This document shows positions 7,968 through 17,444 of a DNA stretch of 64,000 nt, one piece after another. The notes under the pieces are model-generated. The model did not search any database and had not been told where the DNA came from. It saw only the letters and a list, made by a program, of their open reading frames with translations. Every line of letters begins with the position of its first letter. The first letter of the stretch is position 1. The translations under genes were made by a program, and so were the position numbers. This DNA is from Metapseudomonas resinovorans DSM 21078 (GTDB lineage Bacteria > Pseudomonadota > Gammaproteobacteria > Pseudomonadales > Pseudomonadaceae), in NCBI RefSeq assembly GCF_000423545.1, contig NZ_AUIE01000022.1, forward strand, positions 62,001 through 126,000. Direction: 5' to 3'.

Positions 7968-10084
7968 CAGAACGTGATGTCCGTGGTGACGAAGAACGAG
8001 CGCGGCTCGCCGAGGAACCACTGCTGGCCGCTGTTGGTCTGGCTCACCGCGTACTGGCGGTCGAACAGGTTGTTCAGCTCCAGGCCCAGGGTCAGCTGGG
8101 GCGTGGCGCGCCAGCTCAGGTTGGCGTCTGCCACTGTGTAGCCGGGCACCTCAACCTGGTTGGCGGTGTCGGCGTAGCGGTCATCCACGTAGCGCAGGCC
8201 GGCGCCCGCGCGAACATTGCCGGGCAGCGCCTTGTTCACCCAAAGGTTGGCGGTGCGACGCGGCACGTCCACCGGGCGATTGCCGGCGCGGGAAACGCCG
8301 CCCTGATAGAACTCGTCGTATTCGGCGCGTACCACCGAGGCGTTGGCCGACACCTGCCAGCCTCGGGCCAGGCTCAGCTCCAGGCTGGCTTCGATGCCGT
8401 CGGCGGATTGCTGGCCGATCGGCTCGGCGACACGGGTCACCGGGTCGGTGGTCAGCAGCTTCTCTTTGACGATGTGGTAGCCGGCCACCGTCCACTGCCC
8501 GCGCCCTTCCCAGAACTGCTGCTTGAAGCCGAGCTCGGTCTGACGGGCCTCGGTGAGGTCCATCTGCTGTTGGGTCGGGTTGAGGCTGATGAGGTTGTTC
8601 ACCCCATCCTTGCTGGTGCCGTACTGGCCGTAGAGCGAGGCATTCGGCGTCAGTGCGTAGACCAGGCCCGCGCGCCAGTTGCCGCCGGAAAGGCTGCGGT
8701 CGCTGCGGGTGCCGGCGCGCAGATCGTCACGGTCGATGTGCACCTGGTCGCGGCGCGCACCGGTGATCAGGGACCAGCGCTCGCTGAGCTGCAGCTGATT
8801 CTCGGCGAACAGGGCGAAGGTGCGGGTCTGGCTGCGCGAGTGCGGGCGGTACTCGGAGGCGCTCTGGTAATAGCCAGGCGCCGGGTTCCAGGGGTCGATG
8901 TAGTCGCCGCCGATATCGTTGTAGGGCGAGTTGTTGGTCAGGTCGAAGCGGATGCGGTTGACCTCCGTGCCCACCAGGGTGCGGCTGGCCAGACCCAACA
9001 GCGAATGATCGAAGGTGAAGGTCTGGCGATCGCCGATCTGCTGCTGATGGTGCTTGATGCGCAGGTAGTCGCTGCGCAGCATGTCCTCGCGGCTGTCGTC
9101 CCAGGTGTAGGCCTCGGCATTGCGCCAGTAGCGCCGCGACTTCAGGTAGTAGAGCTGGTTGCTGGCGCTGACCTGGTCGGAGAGGGTCCAGTCGGTGGAC
9201 AGGCGGGTCCACTGGTCGTTGTAGTGCTGCTCGGCATTGCGCAGGTTGTAGTTCTTCTCCCGCGGGCTCTCGCGGTAGCGGTCGTTGATCAGCGGGGTGC
9301 CGAAGTAGCTGCCGGGCTCCAGGTCGCCCTGGTCATGGGCCAGGGTAAAGGCCAGGTCGTCGCTGGCCTGCCAGCGCAGGGCGGCACCCAAGCTCAGGCT
9401 CCGGGCATCGCCCCGGTCCACCCAGCCCTGGGTCGCCTGGCGGTTGACGGTGGCGCGGTAGCTCAGGCTGTCGCTGAGGGAGCCGCCGCTGTCCAGGGCG
9501 AACTGGCTGCGATCGTAGGAGCCGTAGCCCAGGCGCACCTGATTGCGGATTTCGCCCTCGAAGGGCGTCTTCGACAGGTAGTTGATCACCGCCCCGGTAG
9601 CGCCTTCGCCATAGAGACTGGAGGCCGGACCGCGCAACACCTCGATGCCCTCCAGTTGCCAGGGATCGGTGGGGAACGTGGTGGTGCCCATGCCGGTGTA
9701 GAGGCGGATGCCGTCGAACAGTTGCATCACCGAGGCATGCCCGGTGAAGCCCCGCGCCGAGAGGCCGGTGCCGCCGTCGCCGGGGGTGCCGATGAAGCTG
9801 AGGCCGGGGGTGCGGGTCACGGCGTCCTGGGCGCTGCGGGCATTGCGCTCGCGCAGGGTGTCGCCGCTGAGGGAGGTGGTGCTGGCCGGGGTTTCCAACG
9901 CGGAGAGGCCGAGCCGCGAAGCGGTTGACTGGGGCTTATGCAGATCGGTTTCGGCAGGTTCCAGGACCTGGCCATCGACCTGGGTGGCCGCCAGGCTCAG
10001 GGCCGGGGATTCAGCGAAGGCTGAGAATGTCGCCAGCAGGCCGGCGAGGACGAGCAGGGATGAAGACTGGGGATAGCGCGCCAT
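7967..10084 (-). CDS. btuB: TonB-dependent outer-membrane receptor, probable cobalamin receptor
   Basis: A 705-residue receptor: signal peptide (1-24, ending AFA-E), plug domain with TPGLSFIGTPGDGGTGLSAR and IEVLRGPASSLYGEGATGAV, then a 22-strand-type barrel ending in an aromatic residue (TDITF). It imports its ligand through the outer membrane using TonB energy. It is first in a four-gene B12-type uptake operon and a cobalamin riboswitch lies about 120 nt upstream. It resembles the receptor I recall at PA2911. It is longer than E. coli BtuB and not obviously the same subfamily, so exact ligand (cobalamin or another corrinoid) is inferred from regulation. Confidence 0.85.
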   Translation of the reverse strand: MARYPQSSSLLVLAGLLATFSAFAESPALSLAATQVDGQVLEPAETDLHKPQSTASRLGLSALETPASTTSLSGDTLRERNARSAQDAVTRTPGLSFIGTPGDGGTGLSARGFTGHASVMQLFDGIRLYTGMGTTTFPTDPWQLEGIEVLRGPASSLYGEGATGAVINYLSKTPFEGEIRNQVRLGYGSYDRSQFALDSGGSLSDSLSYRATVNRQATQGWVDRGDARSLSLGAALRWQASDDLAFTLAHDQGDLEPGSYFGTPLINDRYRESPREKNYNLRNAEQHYNDQWTRLSTDWTLSDQVSASNQLYYLKSRRYWRNAEAYTWDDSREDMLRSDYLRIKHHQQQIGDRQTFTFDHSLLGLASRTLVGTEVNRIRFDLTNNSPYNDIGGDYIDPWNPAPGYYQSASEYRPHSRSQTRTFALFAENQLQLSERWSLITGARRDQVHIDRDDLRAGTRSDRSLSGGNWRAGLVYALTPNASLYGQYGTSKDGVNNLISLNPTQQQMDLTEARQTELGFKQQFWEGRGQWTVAGYHIVKEKLLTTDPVTRVAEPIGQQSADGIEASLELSLARGWQVSANASVVRAEYDEFYQGGVSRAGNRPVDVPRRTANLWVNKALPGNVRAGAGLRYVDDRYADTANQVEVPGYTVADANLSWRATPQLTLGLELNNLFDRQYAVSQTNSGQQWFLGEPRSFFVTTDITF

Positions 10085-10204
10085 GGGAATTCCAATTCAG
10101 GGTGCAAGGCACGGCAATCCCGATGGAACGCGCAAAAGCAGACGCGGGCGCGCAGGCACCCACGGTCAGCGTCAACGCCCGCCCACCGCGGGTTGCCAAA
10201 CGAA

Positions 10205-10390
10205 TGCCTCAGGCCGGTCTCCGGGCTTGTGAGGGTCATGAAAACCTCGCCTTCCCATGCTGTGCAGCACAGTGGCCTGTTGAGGGTTTCGCTCACTTAC
10301 CGTTGCGGGGGCAGCGCCGGACTGGTTCCTCTCGGAACGCACCGGCTTCCCGTTTCACCTCACGCGCGGCGGCGTGAGACACCTGAAGCG
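10205..10390 (-). promoter_or_regulatory. Cobalamin riboswitch controlling the B12 uptake operon
   Basis: Read on the minus strand, the region contains the conserved 5' part GAAACGGGAAGCCGGTG, then CCCCGCAACGGTAAG, GGCCACTG and finally a B12 box, AGCCCGGAGACCGGCCT (plus-strand about 10211-10228). These are the ordered hallmarks of an AdoCbl riboswitch. It sits in the leader of the receptor gene. High cobalamin should switch the uptake operon off. Confidence 0.93.
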
Positions 10391-10628
10391 GCGCGGATAG
10401 GAACATTCGTGGGTGGGGGAGTCAAGCTCAGCGCCGGCGGGAAACCCGCAATAATCCCGGTGCGCAAACTGGATAGTCGGGCGGCTCCCAGCCTCCTGGG
10501 GCGCAATGGAGTCATTCGTTCAGAACATCTGAAGGTGATCGCTGAACACGCCGAACTCAGCAATGTGAGGTTGCAGGCGGCAACGTTCCATGACCCTTAC
10601 CGGGCTCGCCGGGGCGCTTCCCGGCGCC
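10391..10628. other. Intergenic region upstream of riboswitch
   Basis: This gap between the 3' end of the ferredoxin-like gene and the riboswitch should hold the uptake operon promoter on the minus strand. I see no clear -35/-10 pair. A 7-bp CGCCGGG/CCCGGCG hairpin (10607-10626) follows the ferredoxin-like stop but lacks a T-tract. Confidence 0.4.
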
Positions 10629-11336
10629 CTACGTCTTAATCAACAAATCCGGCACCTGGCGCTCTTCCACGATCCGCTCCTGCACCCAGCGCAGGACCTC
10701 TTCCTCGTCACGCATCCGATACCACTCCCCGTCGGGATAGAGGCTGGCGGTGGGGCCGAGGTCGCAGGGGAACTGGCACTGGGTACGGGTGATGTGCACG
10801 CCGCCTTCACACTCCAGCTTGCCCGTGGCCTTGAGGGTTTCGCGCAGCTTCTTCCACAACGGCAACGCACCACGGCGGGTGCAGCGGGGGCCGTTGCACA
10901 GCAGCAGGCGGCGGGCATGGGGCGGAATGCAGGACCAGGCGTGGCTGGCGGGAATCGCCGGCACACTCGCGCACTCCAGGTGCAGTTCGGCACGCCCGGC
11001 CAGTGCACAAGCGGCACCGGCCGGATCGCTGTCGAACTGGCCGAGGAGGCTGGCGACGAAGAGGTGCTCCGGAGCGTCCAGAGCCGCCAGCTCGCTGCGC
11101 AGCCAGTCCAGATGCTGGGCGGACGATTGCGGGTCGAGGTCGATCACCAGCAATGGGCGGGGACTGGCCTGCACCGTCTGCCAGAGCCCGTCATGACCGG
11201 CTGAGGTGTCGACGATATCGGCCAGCGCCTCCTCGCCACGCAGGGCGATGAGCTGGCGACGGAAGAGTTCGGCGAAAGAGCCTTCGGCAAGGTCCGGCCC
11301 GGCGAACAGCACGCGGGCGTAAGGTGTTGCGGTCAT
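10629..11336 (-). CDS. Thioredoxin-like [2Fe-2S] ferredoxin-domain protein of the cob cluster
   Basis: A 235-residue protein whose C-terminal part has four cysteines in the pattern CNGPRC ... CQFPC, as in thioredoxin-like [2Fe-2S] ferredoxins. The first 130 residues resemble no domain I can name. Its start overlaps the cobK stop by 4 nt (ATGA), so it is translationally coupled to cobK and sits at the end of the cobL-cbiD-cobK minus-strand group. Such proteins recur in proteobacterial cob operons. A role in electron supply, for example for cobalt reduction or CobG, is only a guess. Confidence 0.75.
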   Translation of the reverse strand: MTATPYARVLFAGPDLAEGSFAELFRRQLIALRGEEALADIVDTSAGHDGLWQTVQASPRPLLVIDLDPQSSAQHLDWLRSELAALDAPEHLFVASLLGQFDSDPAGAACALAGRAELHLECASVPAIPASHAWSCIPPHARRLLLCNGPRCTRRGALPLWKKLRETLKATGKLECEGGVHITRTQCQFPCDLGPTASLYPDGEWYRMRDEEEVLRWVQERIVEERQVPDLLIKT

Positions 11337-12064
11337 GGGGTGTCCAGATGGATGGCGAGGGCCTGCCAGAGGCCTTCGACGGAATCGAATTCACGGGCCA
11401 CGGGCGGCAGCTCCGGGCGCTTGAGGATCAGTATCGGCAGCCCCAGCTCGCGGGCCACTTGCAGCTTGGGTTCGGTGGACTGGCTGCCGCTGTTCTTGCT
11501 GATCAGCACGTCGCTGTGCAGCCGCGCGAACAACTCACGCTCGCCGTCCAGATCGAAGGGGCCACGGGCGCCGATCACCTCAAAGCGTTCACCCGCCGGC
11601 TGCCCCTGCAGGCAGCGCACGGTCCAGTGCTGCTGCGGCGGGATCTCGTGCAGGTGCTCCAAAGGTTCGCGGCCGAGGGTGAAGAAGGGGCGACGGAAAC
11701 GCTTCAGGGCTTCGATCAGCTCGGCCCAATCGGCCACCTCTTGCCAGTCGTCATCCGGGCTTGCCTGCCAACCGGCGCGACGCAAGGCCCAGCAGGAAAT
11801 GCCCGCCTGTTCGGCCGCCGTCGCGGCGTTCCGGCTCATCTGTGCGGCGTAGGGATGGGTGGCATCGACCAGCAGATCGATGCCCTCCTCCGCGATGAAA
11901 TGCGCCAGTCCCTCGGCGCCGCCATAGCCCCCCACGCGTACCTGGCAGGCCAGGTCATCCGGCACCTTGCCAAGGCCCTTGAGGCTGTAGACATGTTCGG
12001 GGCCGAGGCGGCGCGCCAGCGCCAGGGCTTCGCTGACGCCGCCCAGCAGGAGGATGCGTTTCAT
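11333..12064 (-). CDS. cobK: Precorrin-6A reductase CobK
   Basis: A 243-residue protein beginning [20 protein letters not shown] with the family segment [17 protein letters not shown]. CobK reduces precorrin-6A to precorrin-6B with NADPH in the cytoplasm. Its ATG overlaps the cbiD TGA, and its TGA overlaps the ATG of the ferredoxin-like gene. Length is normal for the family. Confidence 0.93.
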   Translation of the reverse strand: MKRILLLGGVSEALALARRLGPEHVYSLKGLGKVPDDLACQVRVGGYGGAEGLAHFIAEEGIDLLVDATHPYAAQMSRNAATAAEQAGISCWALRRAGWQASPDDDWQEVADWAELIEALKRFRRPFFTLGREPLEHLHEIPPQQHWTVRCLQGQPAGERFEVIGARGPFDLDGERELFARLHSDVLISKNSGSQSTEPKLQVARELGLPILILKRPELPPVAREFDSVEGLWQALAIHLDTP

Positions 12065-13158
12065 CGTTGCTCCACAGCCTCGCCGACGATATTGCCCTGG
12101 CGATCGATGGCGAAGACTTCCAGCGCCACGCTGGCCGGCACCGTCTTGCGGGCGAAGGCCAGGGCGTGGGCGCAGACCATATTGCCCAGGGGAATGCCGG
12201 CGTCATGGGCCATGACCAGCGCCAGCTGGCTGGTATTGGCACCGCGCATGGCCGCCTGCAATTCGGCGCTTGCGCCCAGTTCGGCAGCCCACTGCGCCAA
12301 CAGCGGCAGGTCGATGCTGGAGTTGCGGCTATGCAGGTCCATATGGCCGGCGGCGAGTTTGCTGATCTTGCCGAAGCCGCCGCACAGGCTGAGTTTTTCC
12401 ACGGGTGCCTTGCGCAGGTGCTTGAGCACGGCACCGGCAAAGTCGCCCATCTCGATCAGCGCGGTGTCGTCCATGTGGTAGCGACGGCGCATGGCGTCTT
12501 CGCTGGCGTTGCCGGTGCAGGCCGCCAAGTGGGTGAAGCCGTTGGCGCGAGCGACATCGATGCCCTGATGGATCGATGCGATATAGGCCGAACAGGAGAA
12601 CGGTCGGACGATTCCGGTGGTGCCCAGGATGGAAAGGCCGCCGAGAATGCCGAGGCGCGGGTTCATGGTTTTCAGCGCCAGCGCCTCGCCGCCCTCGACG
12701 CAGATCGTCACCTCGAAGCCGCCGGCAAACCCGTGGTCGCCAGCGAGTCGAATGAGGTGCTCAATCATCATCTGCCGGGGTACCGGATTGATCGCCGGCT
12801 CGCCCACGGCCAGCGTCAAGCCGGGTTTGGTGACGGTGCCTACGCCGGGGCCGGCATGGAAACGCACACCCGGCGCGGTAGCCAGGCGCACCTGGGCGTA
12901 GATCAGCGCGCCATGGGTCACGTCCGGGTCGTCGCCAGCGTCCTTCAGGGTGCCTGCCTCGGCGCCGCCCTCGATCAAGCGACAGAACTCCAGGCGCATC
13001 AGCACCTGCTGGCCCTTGGGCAGGACGATCTCCACCGCATCCGCCGCCACGCCGCCCAAGAGCAGGCGCGCCGCGGCCAGACTGGTGGCCGTGGCGCAGC
13101 TGCCAGTGGTGTAGCCACTGCGCAGGGGAGCGGGTTGTTCGGGGGTTTCGTCACGCAT
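12061..13158 (-). CDS. cbiD: Cobalt-precorrin-5B (C1)-methyltransferase CbiD
   Basis: A 365-residue protein with the N-terminal CbiD signature [20 protein letters not shown]. CbiD belongs to the oxygen-independent route, where it methylates C-1 of the corrin ring using S-adenosylmethionine. Here it lies between cobL and cobK of the oxygen-dependent route, and no cobF is present in the window, so it probably supplies the C-1 methylation that CobF does in the classical aerobic pathway. The start ATG at 13158 has no strong ribosome site; the gap to cobL is only 38 nt. Confidence 0.92.
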   Translation of the reverse strand: MRDETPEQPAPLRSGYTTGSCATATSLAAARLLLGGVAADAVEIVLPKGQQVLMRLEFCRLIEGGAEAGTLKDAGDDPDVTHGALIYAQVRLATAPGVRFHAGPGVGTVTKPGLTLAVGEPAINPVPRQMMIEHLIRLAGDHGFAGGFEVTICVEGGEALALKTMNPRLGILGGLSILGTTGIVRPFSCSAYIASIHQGIDVARANGFTHLAACTGNASEDAMRRRYHMDDTALIEMGDFAGAVLKHLRKAPVEKLSLCGGFGKISKLAAGHMDLHSRNSSIDLPLLAQWAAELGASAELQAAMRGANTSQLALVMAHDAGIPLGNMVCAHALAFARKTVPASVALEVFAIDRQGNIVGEAVEQR

Positions 13159-13196
13159 GGAGAATGGCGGGTCCGCTCAAGGGTTTTACCTAGGGA

Positions 13197-14396
13197 TCAC
13201 TTGGTCACTTCAAGCAAGGTAATCGGCAACGCCGAACGCCAGGTATCGAAGCCGCCCAGCGGCTGTGCCTGGGCGACGGCGATGCGGGTGAGTTCGCCGC
13301 CGTGCAGCTCGCGAAAAGCTACCAGCATGGCTTCGCTCTGCAGGGTCACGGCGTTGGCGACCAGGCGACCGCCGGGCTTGAGCTGGTTCCAGCAAGCGTC
13401 CAGCACACCGGGCTCGGTGACGCCGCCGCCGATGAAAATGGCATCCGGCGCGGGCAAGCCCTCCAGCGCCACCGGGGCCTGACCGGCGACCAGTTGCAGA
13501 CCGGGCACGCCAAGGGCATCGCGGTTGTGGCGGATATGTGCCTGGCGGCCTTCGTTGGCTTCGATGGCAATGGCACGACAACCCGGGTGTGCGCGCATCC
13601 ACTCGATGCCGATGGAGCCACAACCGGCGCCTACATCCCAGAGCAGCTCGCCAGGACGTGGCGCCAGCCGCGCCAGGGTGACGGCGCGGACATCACGCTT
13701 GGTGAGCTGGCCGTCGTGGCGGTAGGCGTCGTCGGGCAGGCCGGTGGTCAGCGGCAGCGAGCGAGTGCCTTCGTCGGGGTGCACTTCGACCGCCAGCAGA
13801 TTGAGCGCGGCAGCCTCGGTGAGGGACCAGTCGCTGGCGATGCCGTCGATGCGTCGTTCACGTTCGCCCCCCAGGTGCTCCAGCACGCTGAGCCGACTCG
13901 GGCCGAAACCACGCTCGGCCAACAACGCGGCGATGGCCGCCGGGCTGCTGCCGTCATTGCTCAGCACCAGCAGGCGGGCGCCATCGTGAAGGTGAGCATT
14001 CAACGCAGCCAGGGGACGGGCGACGACCGAGAGCAAGGTCACGTCCTGCAGCGGCCAGCCCAGCCGCGCGGCGGCCAGCGAATAGGACGATGGCGCCGGG
14101 ATCACCCGCATCTCCTCCGCAGCCACCTGCCGCGCCAGGCTGGCACCGACACCGAACAGCATGGGGTCGCCGCTGGCCAGCACGCAGACCGGAGTGCCGC
14201 GCTTTTCCAGCACCGGAGCCAGGGAAAAGGGGCTGGGCCAGGGGCTACGACGCGCGCGGATGCAGCGCGGCAGGAGGTCGAGCTGGCGCGGGCCACCGAC
14301 TACTTCGGCGGCGCCCAGCAGGGCGTGGCGCGCGGCCTTGCCGAGGCCCGCGTAGCCGTCTTCGCCAATTCCCACCACGGTCAGCCAGGGCTGCAT
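13197..14396 (-). CDS. cobL: Precorrin-6Y C5,15-methyltransferase (decarboxylating) CobL
   Basis: A 399-residue fused enzyme. The N-terminal half is a tetrapyrrole methylase ([32 protein letters not shown]), equal to CbiE. The C-terminal half is a class I methyltransferase ([19 protein letters not shown]), equal to CbiT. It methylates C-5 and C-15 and decarboxylates the acetate side chain at C-12. The ATG has GAGG about 8 nt upstream. It is divergent from cobG with a riboswitch in the 362-nt gap, but that riboswitch is on the other strand; no riboswitch is visible in front of cobL. Confidence 0.95.
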   Translation of the reverse strand: MQPWLTVVGIGEDGYAGLGKAARHALLGAAEVVGGPRQLDLLPRCIRARRSPWPSPFSLAPVLEKRGTPVCVLASGDPMLFGVGASLARQVAAEEMRVIPAPSSYSLAAARLGWPLQDVTLLSVVARPLAALNAHLHDGARLLVLSNDGSSPAAIAALLAERGFGPSRLSVLEHLGGERERRIDGIASDWSLTEAAALNLLAVEVHPDEGTRSLPLTTGLPDDAYRHDGQLTKRDVRAVTLARLAPRPGELLWDVGAGCGSIGIEWMRAHPGCRAIAIEANEGRQAHIRHNRDALGVPGLQLVAGQAPVALEGLPAPDAIFIGGGVTEPGVLDACWNQLKPGGRLVANAVTLQSEAMLVAFRELHGGELTRIAVAQAQPLGGFDTWRSALPITLLEVTK

Positions 14397-14490
14397 CTAT
14401 TGTCCTCGAGTACGAAACTGCATGGGCCGTTCAGCTCCCGACAGGCAGCCTTTTCATAGGTCCGGGCAAAGCGGGCATAATAGCGCCCTT

Positions 14491-14660
14491 CATCGGTCGC
14501 TGGCGCTCACCTGACGAGCCCCAGCCTAAGAGGGAACACGGTCGAGCCGTGGCTGCCCCCGCAACTGTAAGCAGCGAGTCCATGCATTTCAGGCCACTGA
14601 ACCCCGTTCGGGAAGGCCGCAATGGATGATGACCTGCCAGCCAGGAGACCTGCCGGTGGG
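14491..14660 (+). promoter_or_regulatory. Cobalamin riboswitch controlling cobGHIJ
   Basis: Ordered cobalamin-riboswitch elements on the plus strand: CCCCCGCAACTGTAAGCAGC (from about 14555), GCCACTG (14593-14599), TTCGGGAAGGC, then the B12 box GCCAGCCAGGAGACCTGCC (14636-14654). GGTC near 14495 can pair with GACC after the box to close the structure. A CATAAT (14476-14481) just upstream could be the -10 element. It lies about 100 nt before the cobG start. Confidence 0.93.
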
Positions 14661-14758
14661 ACCAGTCGCGTGTGTACGCATCGAGCGGGGTGTATCGATG
14701 CAACGTTGTCCCTGACTCAGGGGCCCGGGTCGCCGCGACGCCAACCATGGTGACCTGA

Positions 14759-16075
14759 GTGAAGCACGCCCGGCCCACATCGCTATCCATCCGCCCCTCG
14801 GCCTGCCCGGGGCTGCTGCGTATCGTCCAGGCGAAGGACGGCGGCATCTGCCGGATCAAGCTGCCCTGCGGGCGCCTGAGCTCGGTTCAGGCCCGCGCCA
14901 TCGCAACGGCCGCGAGTGCCTACGCCGGGGGGGTGATCGAGGCCACCAACCGTTCCAATCTGCAGATTCGTGGTGTGAAGCCCGGCGCCGAGCAGGCGCT
15001 GATCGACGCCCTCCTGGCCGCCGGCCTGGGCGCTGGTTCCCCTGGCGCCGACGATGTGCGCAATCTGATGGTCAGCCCGCTGGCCGGGCTCGACGCGACA
15101 GCCCTTGTGGATAGCTCGCCGCTAGCCAGGCAAATCCTCGCCCTGCTGCAGGACAAGGCGCACTTCCATGCCCTCTCGCCCAAGTTCGCCCTGTTGCTGG
15201 ATGGCGGCGAATCCATGGCGATGCTGGAGCATCCCCACGATCTCTGGCTGTCGGCCATGGGTAAAGGTGACCACGCGCTATTCGCCTTCGGGCTGGCCGG
15301 CTGCCCACCACGAGCCGCCGACGACGCTCCCGCCCTGGCCGCCGTGCCGCGCGATCAGGTTCCAGCGCTGGTGGAAGCCCTGCTGGAACTGTTCCTCGAA
15401 CTGGCCAGGCCCGAGCAGACGCGCATGCGCCACCTGCTTGCCGAACACCCGGAGGGCGACCTGTTGTTGCGCCTGCAACAGCGGCTGGACGTACCGTTGC
15501 TGCCGGTCGGTAACTGGCACCGCCCTGCCCCGCAACCCTTCGCCCACCTGGGGATACGCGACGGCCACCATGTCGGCGGTGCGCCGGCGCTGGGTCGCCT
15601 GGATTCAACACAGCTCGCCGCCCTCGCCGATCTCGCCGATGGACAGGGCGACGGCAACCTGCGCCTGACGCCCTGGCAATCGGTGCTGCTGCCCAATGCC
15701 CGGGATGCCGAATTCGTCCTGAACGCCATGCGCCACCTCGGCCTCGCCACGGAAGCGAGCGAGCCCCTGGCGCGACTGATCGCCTGCACCGGTTCGGCCG
15801 GCTGCGCCAAGGGCCTGGCCAATACCAAGGCCGACGCCCTGCTTCTGGCGCCGCTGCTGCCACCTGGCGCACTGGTGCACCTCAGCGGCTGCACGCGCTC
15901 CTGCGCCGCCGCCCATGTGGCGCCCTTCACCCTGCTGGCCAAGGCCCCGGGCCGCTATGACCTCTATCAGCGCGGCGGCGATGGCTTTGGCCAACTGCTG
16001 GCGCGCGACATCAGCCTTCAGGAGGCCGGCAAACGCCTGGCCTCCCCTCCTGACACCTGGAGTTCCACCCCATGA
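14759..16075 (+). CDS. cobG: Precorrin-3B synthase CobG
   Basis: A 438-residue protein of the nitrite/sulfite reductase-like family with the siroheme/[4Fe-4S]-type cysteines CTGSAGC and CTRSC near 346-382. CobG uses O2 to make precorrin-3B, the defining step of the aerobic pathway. The GTG at 14759 directly follows an in-frame TGA, so it is the earliest possible start. A tiny ORF ATG-GTG-ACC-TGA (14747-14758) ends right against it and might pass on ribosomes, as no Shine-Dalgarno is visible. The cobH ATG overlaps the cobG stop. Confidence 0.93.
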   Translation: MKHARPTSLSIRPSACPGLLRIVQAKDGGICRIKLPCGRLSSVQARAIATAASAYAGGVIEATNRSNLQIRGVKPGAEQALIDALLAAGLGAGSPGADDVRNLMVSPLAGLDATALVDSSPLARQILALLQDKAHFHALSPKFALLLDGGESMAMLEHPHDLWLSAMGKGDHALFAFGLAGCPPRAADDAPALAAVPRDQVPALVEALLELFLELARPEQTRMRHLLAEHPEGDLLLRLQQRLDVPLLPVGNWHRPAPQPFAHLGIRDGHHVGGAPALGRLDSTQLAALADLADGQGDGNLRLTPWQSVLLPNARDAEFVLNAMRHLGLATEASEPLARLIACTGSAGCAKGLANTKADALLLAPLLPPGALVHLSGCTRSCAAAHVAPFTLLAKAPGRYDLYQRGGDGFGQLLARDISLQEAGKRLASPPDTWSSTP

Positions 16076-16698
16076 TCGAGTACATCCGCGATGGTCAGGA
16101 GATCTATCGCAACTCCTTTTCCATCATCCGCGCCGAAGCCAACCTCGCCGGAATCCCCGCCGACCTGGAAAAGCTCGCAGTGCGGGTAATCCACGCCTGC
16201 GGCATGGTCGACGTGGTGGAAGACCTGCGCTTCTCCCCGGGTGCCGGAGCGGCCGGGCGCGCGGCCATTGCCAATGGCGCACCGATCCTCTGCGATGCGC
16301 GCATGGTGGCCGAGGGCATCACCCGCGCCCGCCTGCCGGCGGACAACCCGGTCATCTGCACCCTCAATGACCCCGGCGTGCCGGAGCTGGCGCGCGAACG
16401 GGGCAACACCCGCTCGGCAGTGGCGCTTGAGCACTGGCGCGAACACCTGGAAGGCAGCGTGGTGGTGATCGGCAATGCCCCCACCGCACTCTTCTACCTG
16501 CTGGAGATGCTCGACGCGGGCGCACCGAAACCGGCGCTGATCCTCGGCTTCCCGGTGGGCTTCGTCGGCGCGGCGGAGTCCAAGGAGATGCTCGCCGCCG
16601 ACAGCCGTGGCGTGCCCTATGTGATCGTGCGCGGCCGTCGCGGTGGCAGCGCCATGGCGGCAGCGGCGGTCAACGCCCTGGCCACGGAGGTGGAATGA
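16072..16698 (+). CDS. cobH: Precorrin-8X methylmutase CobH
   Basis: A 208-residue enzyme that moves the C-11 methyl group to C-12, turning precorrin-8X into hydrogenobyrinate. The segment [16 protein letters not shown] holds the conserved catalytic His (41). Length is typical. ATG overlaps the cobG TGA (ATGA), and its own TGA overlaps the cobI start, showing a tightly coupled operon. Confidence 0.95.
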   Translation: MIEYIRDGQEIYRNSFSIIRAEANLAGIPADLEKLAVRVIHACGMVDVVEDLRFSPGAGAAGRAAIANGAPILCDARMVAEGITRARLPADNPVICTLNDPGVPELARERGNTRSAVALEHWREHLEGSVVVIGNAPTALFYLLEMLDAGAPKPALILGFPVGFVGAAESKEMLAADSRGVPYVIVRGRRGGSAMAAAAVNALATEVE

Positions 16699-17444
16699 TG
16701 AGGGGCAAAGGACGGCTGATCGGCCTCGGAGTAGGCCCCGGCGACCCGGAACTGATCACCCTCAAGGCGCTGCGCCTGCTGCAATCGGCGCCGGTGGTGG
16801 GCTACTTCGTGGCCAAGGCAAAGGCCAGCCAGGGCCAGGGCGGCAACGCCTTCGGCATCATCGAGCAGCACCTGACCGACACCCAGCAGCGCATGCCGCT
16901 GGTCTATCCGGTGACCACCGAAAAACTGGAGCCGCCGCTGTCCTACGAGACGGTGATCAGCGACTTCTACGACACCGCCGCCGAGCAGGTAGCCCAGCAC
17001 CTGGACGCCGGCCGCGACGTGGCGGTGATCTGCGAGGGCGACCCCTTCTTCTACGGCTCCTACATGTACCTGCACGACCGCCTGGCCGAGCGCTACGAGG
17101 TGGAAGTGGTGCCTGGCGTCTGTTCCATGCTGGGCAGCGCGGCGGTGCTCGGCCTGCCCCTGGTGTACCGCAACCAGAGCCTCTCGGTGCTCTCCGGCGT
17201 ACTGCCGGAAGATGAATTGAAGGTCCGCCTGCGCGATGCCGAAGCCGCCGTAGTGATGAAGCTCGGGCGCAACTTCGACAAGGTGCGCCGCGTCCTCCAG
17301 GACCTCGGCATCGCCAGCCGCGCCCATTACGTAGAGCGCGCCACCATGGCCAACCAGCGCATCGTGCCGCTGGATGAGGTGGACCCCATGGCGTCGCCCT
17401 ATTTCTCGATGATCGTCATCCCCGGTCAGAAGTGGAGAGGTTGA
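16695..17444 (+). CDS. cobI: Precorrin-2 C20-methyltransferase CobI
   Basis: A 249-residue SAM-dependent tetrapyrrole methylase with [20 protein letters not shown] at the N-terminus and [16 protein letters not shown] further on, both typical of CobI/CbiL. It methylates C-20 of precorrin-2. Two adjacent ATG codons (16695, 16698) could start it; the first overlaps the cobH stop. Confidence 0.95.
   Translation: MMRGKGRLIGLGVGPGDPELITLKALRLLQSAPVVGYFVAKAKASQGQGGNAFGIIEQHLTDTQQRMPLVYPVTTEKLEPPLSYETVISDFYDTAAEQVAQHLDAGRDVAVICEGDPFFYGSYMYLHDRLAERYEVEVVPGVCSMLGSAAVLGLPLVYRNQSLSVLSGVLPEDELKVRLRDAEAAVVMKLGRNFDKVRRVLQDLGIASRAHYVERATMANQRIVPLDEVDPMASPYFSMIVIPGQKWRG

Noticed and set aside
8408-9928. 506-codon open frame on the plus strand
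   Set aside because: Antisense shadow of the TonB receptor gene, low-complexity Val/Ala/Gly composition.
10607-10626. CGCCGGG/CCCGGCG hairpin as terminator of the ferredoxin-like gene
   Set aside because: Short GC stem without a T-tract, common by chance at this GC content.
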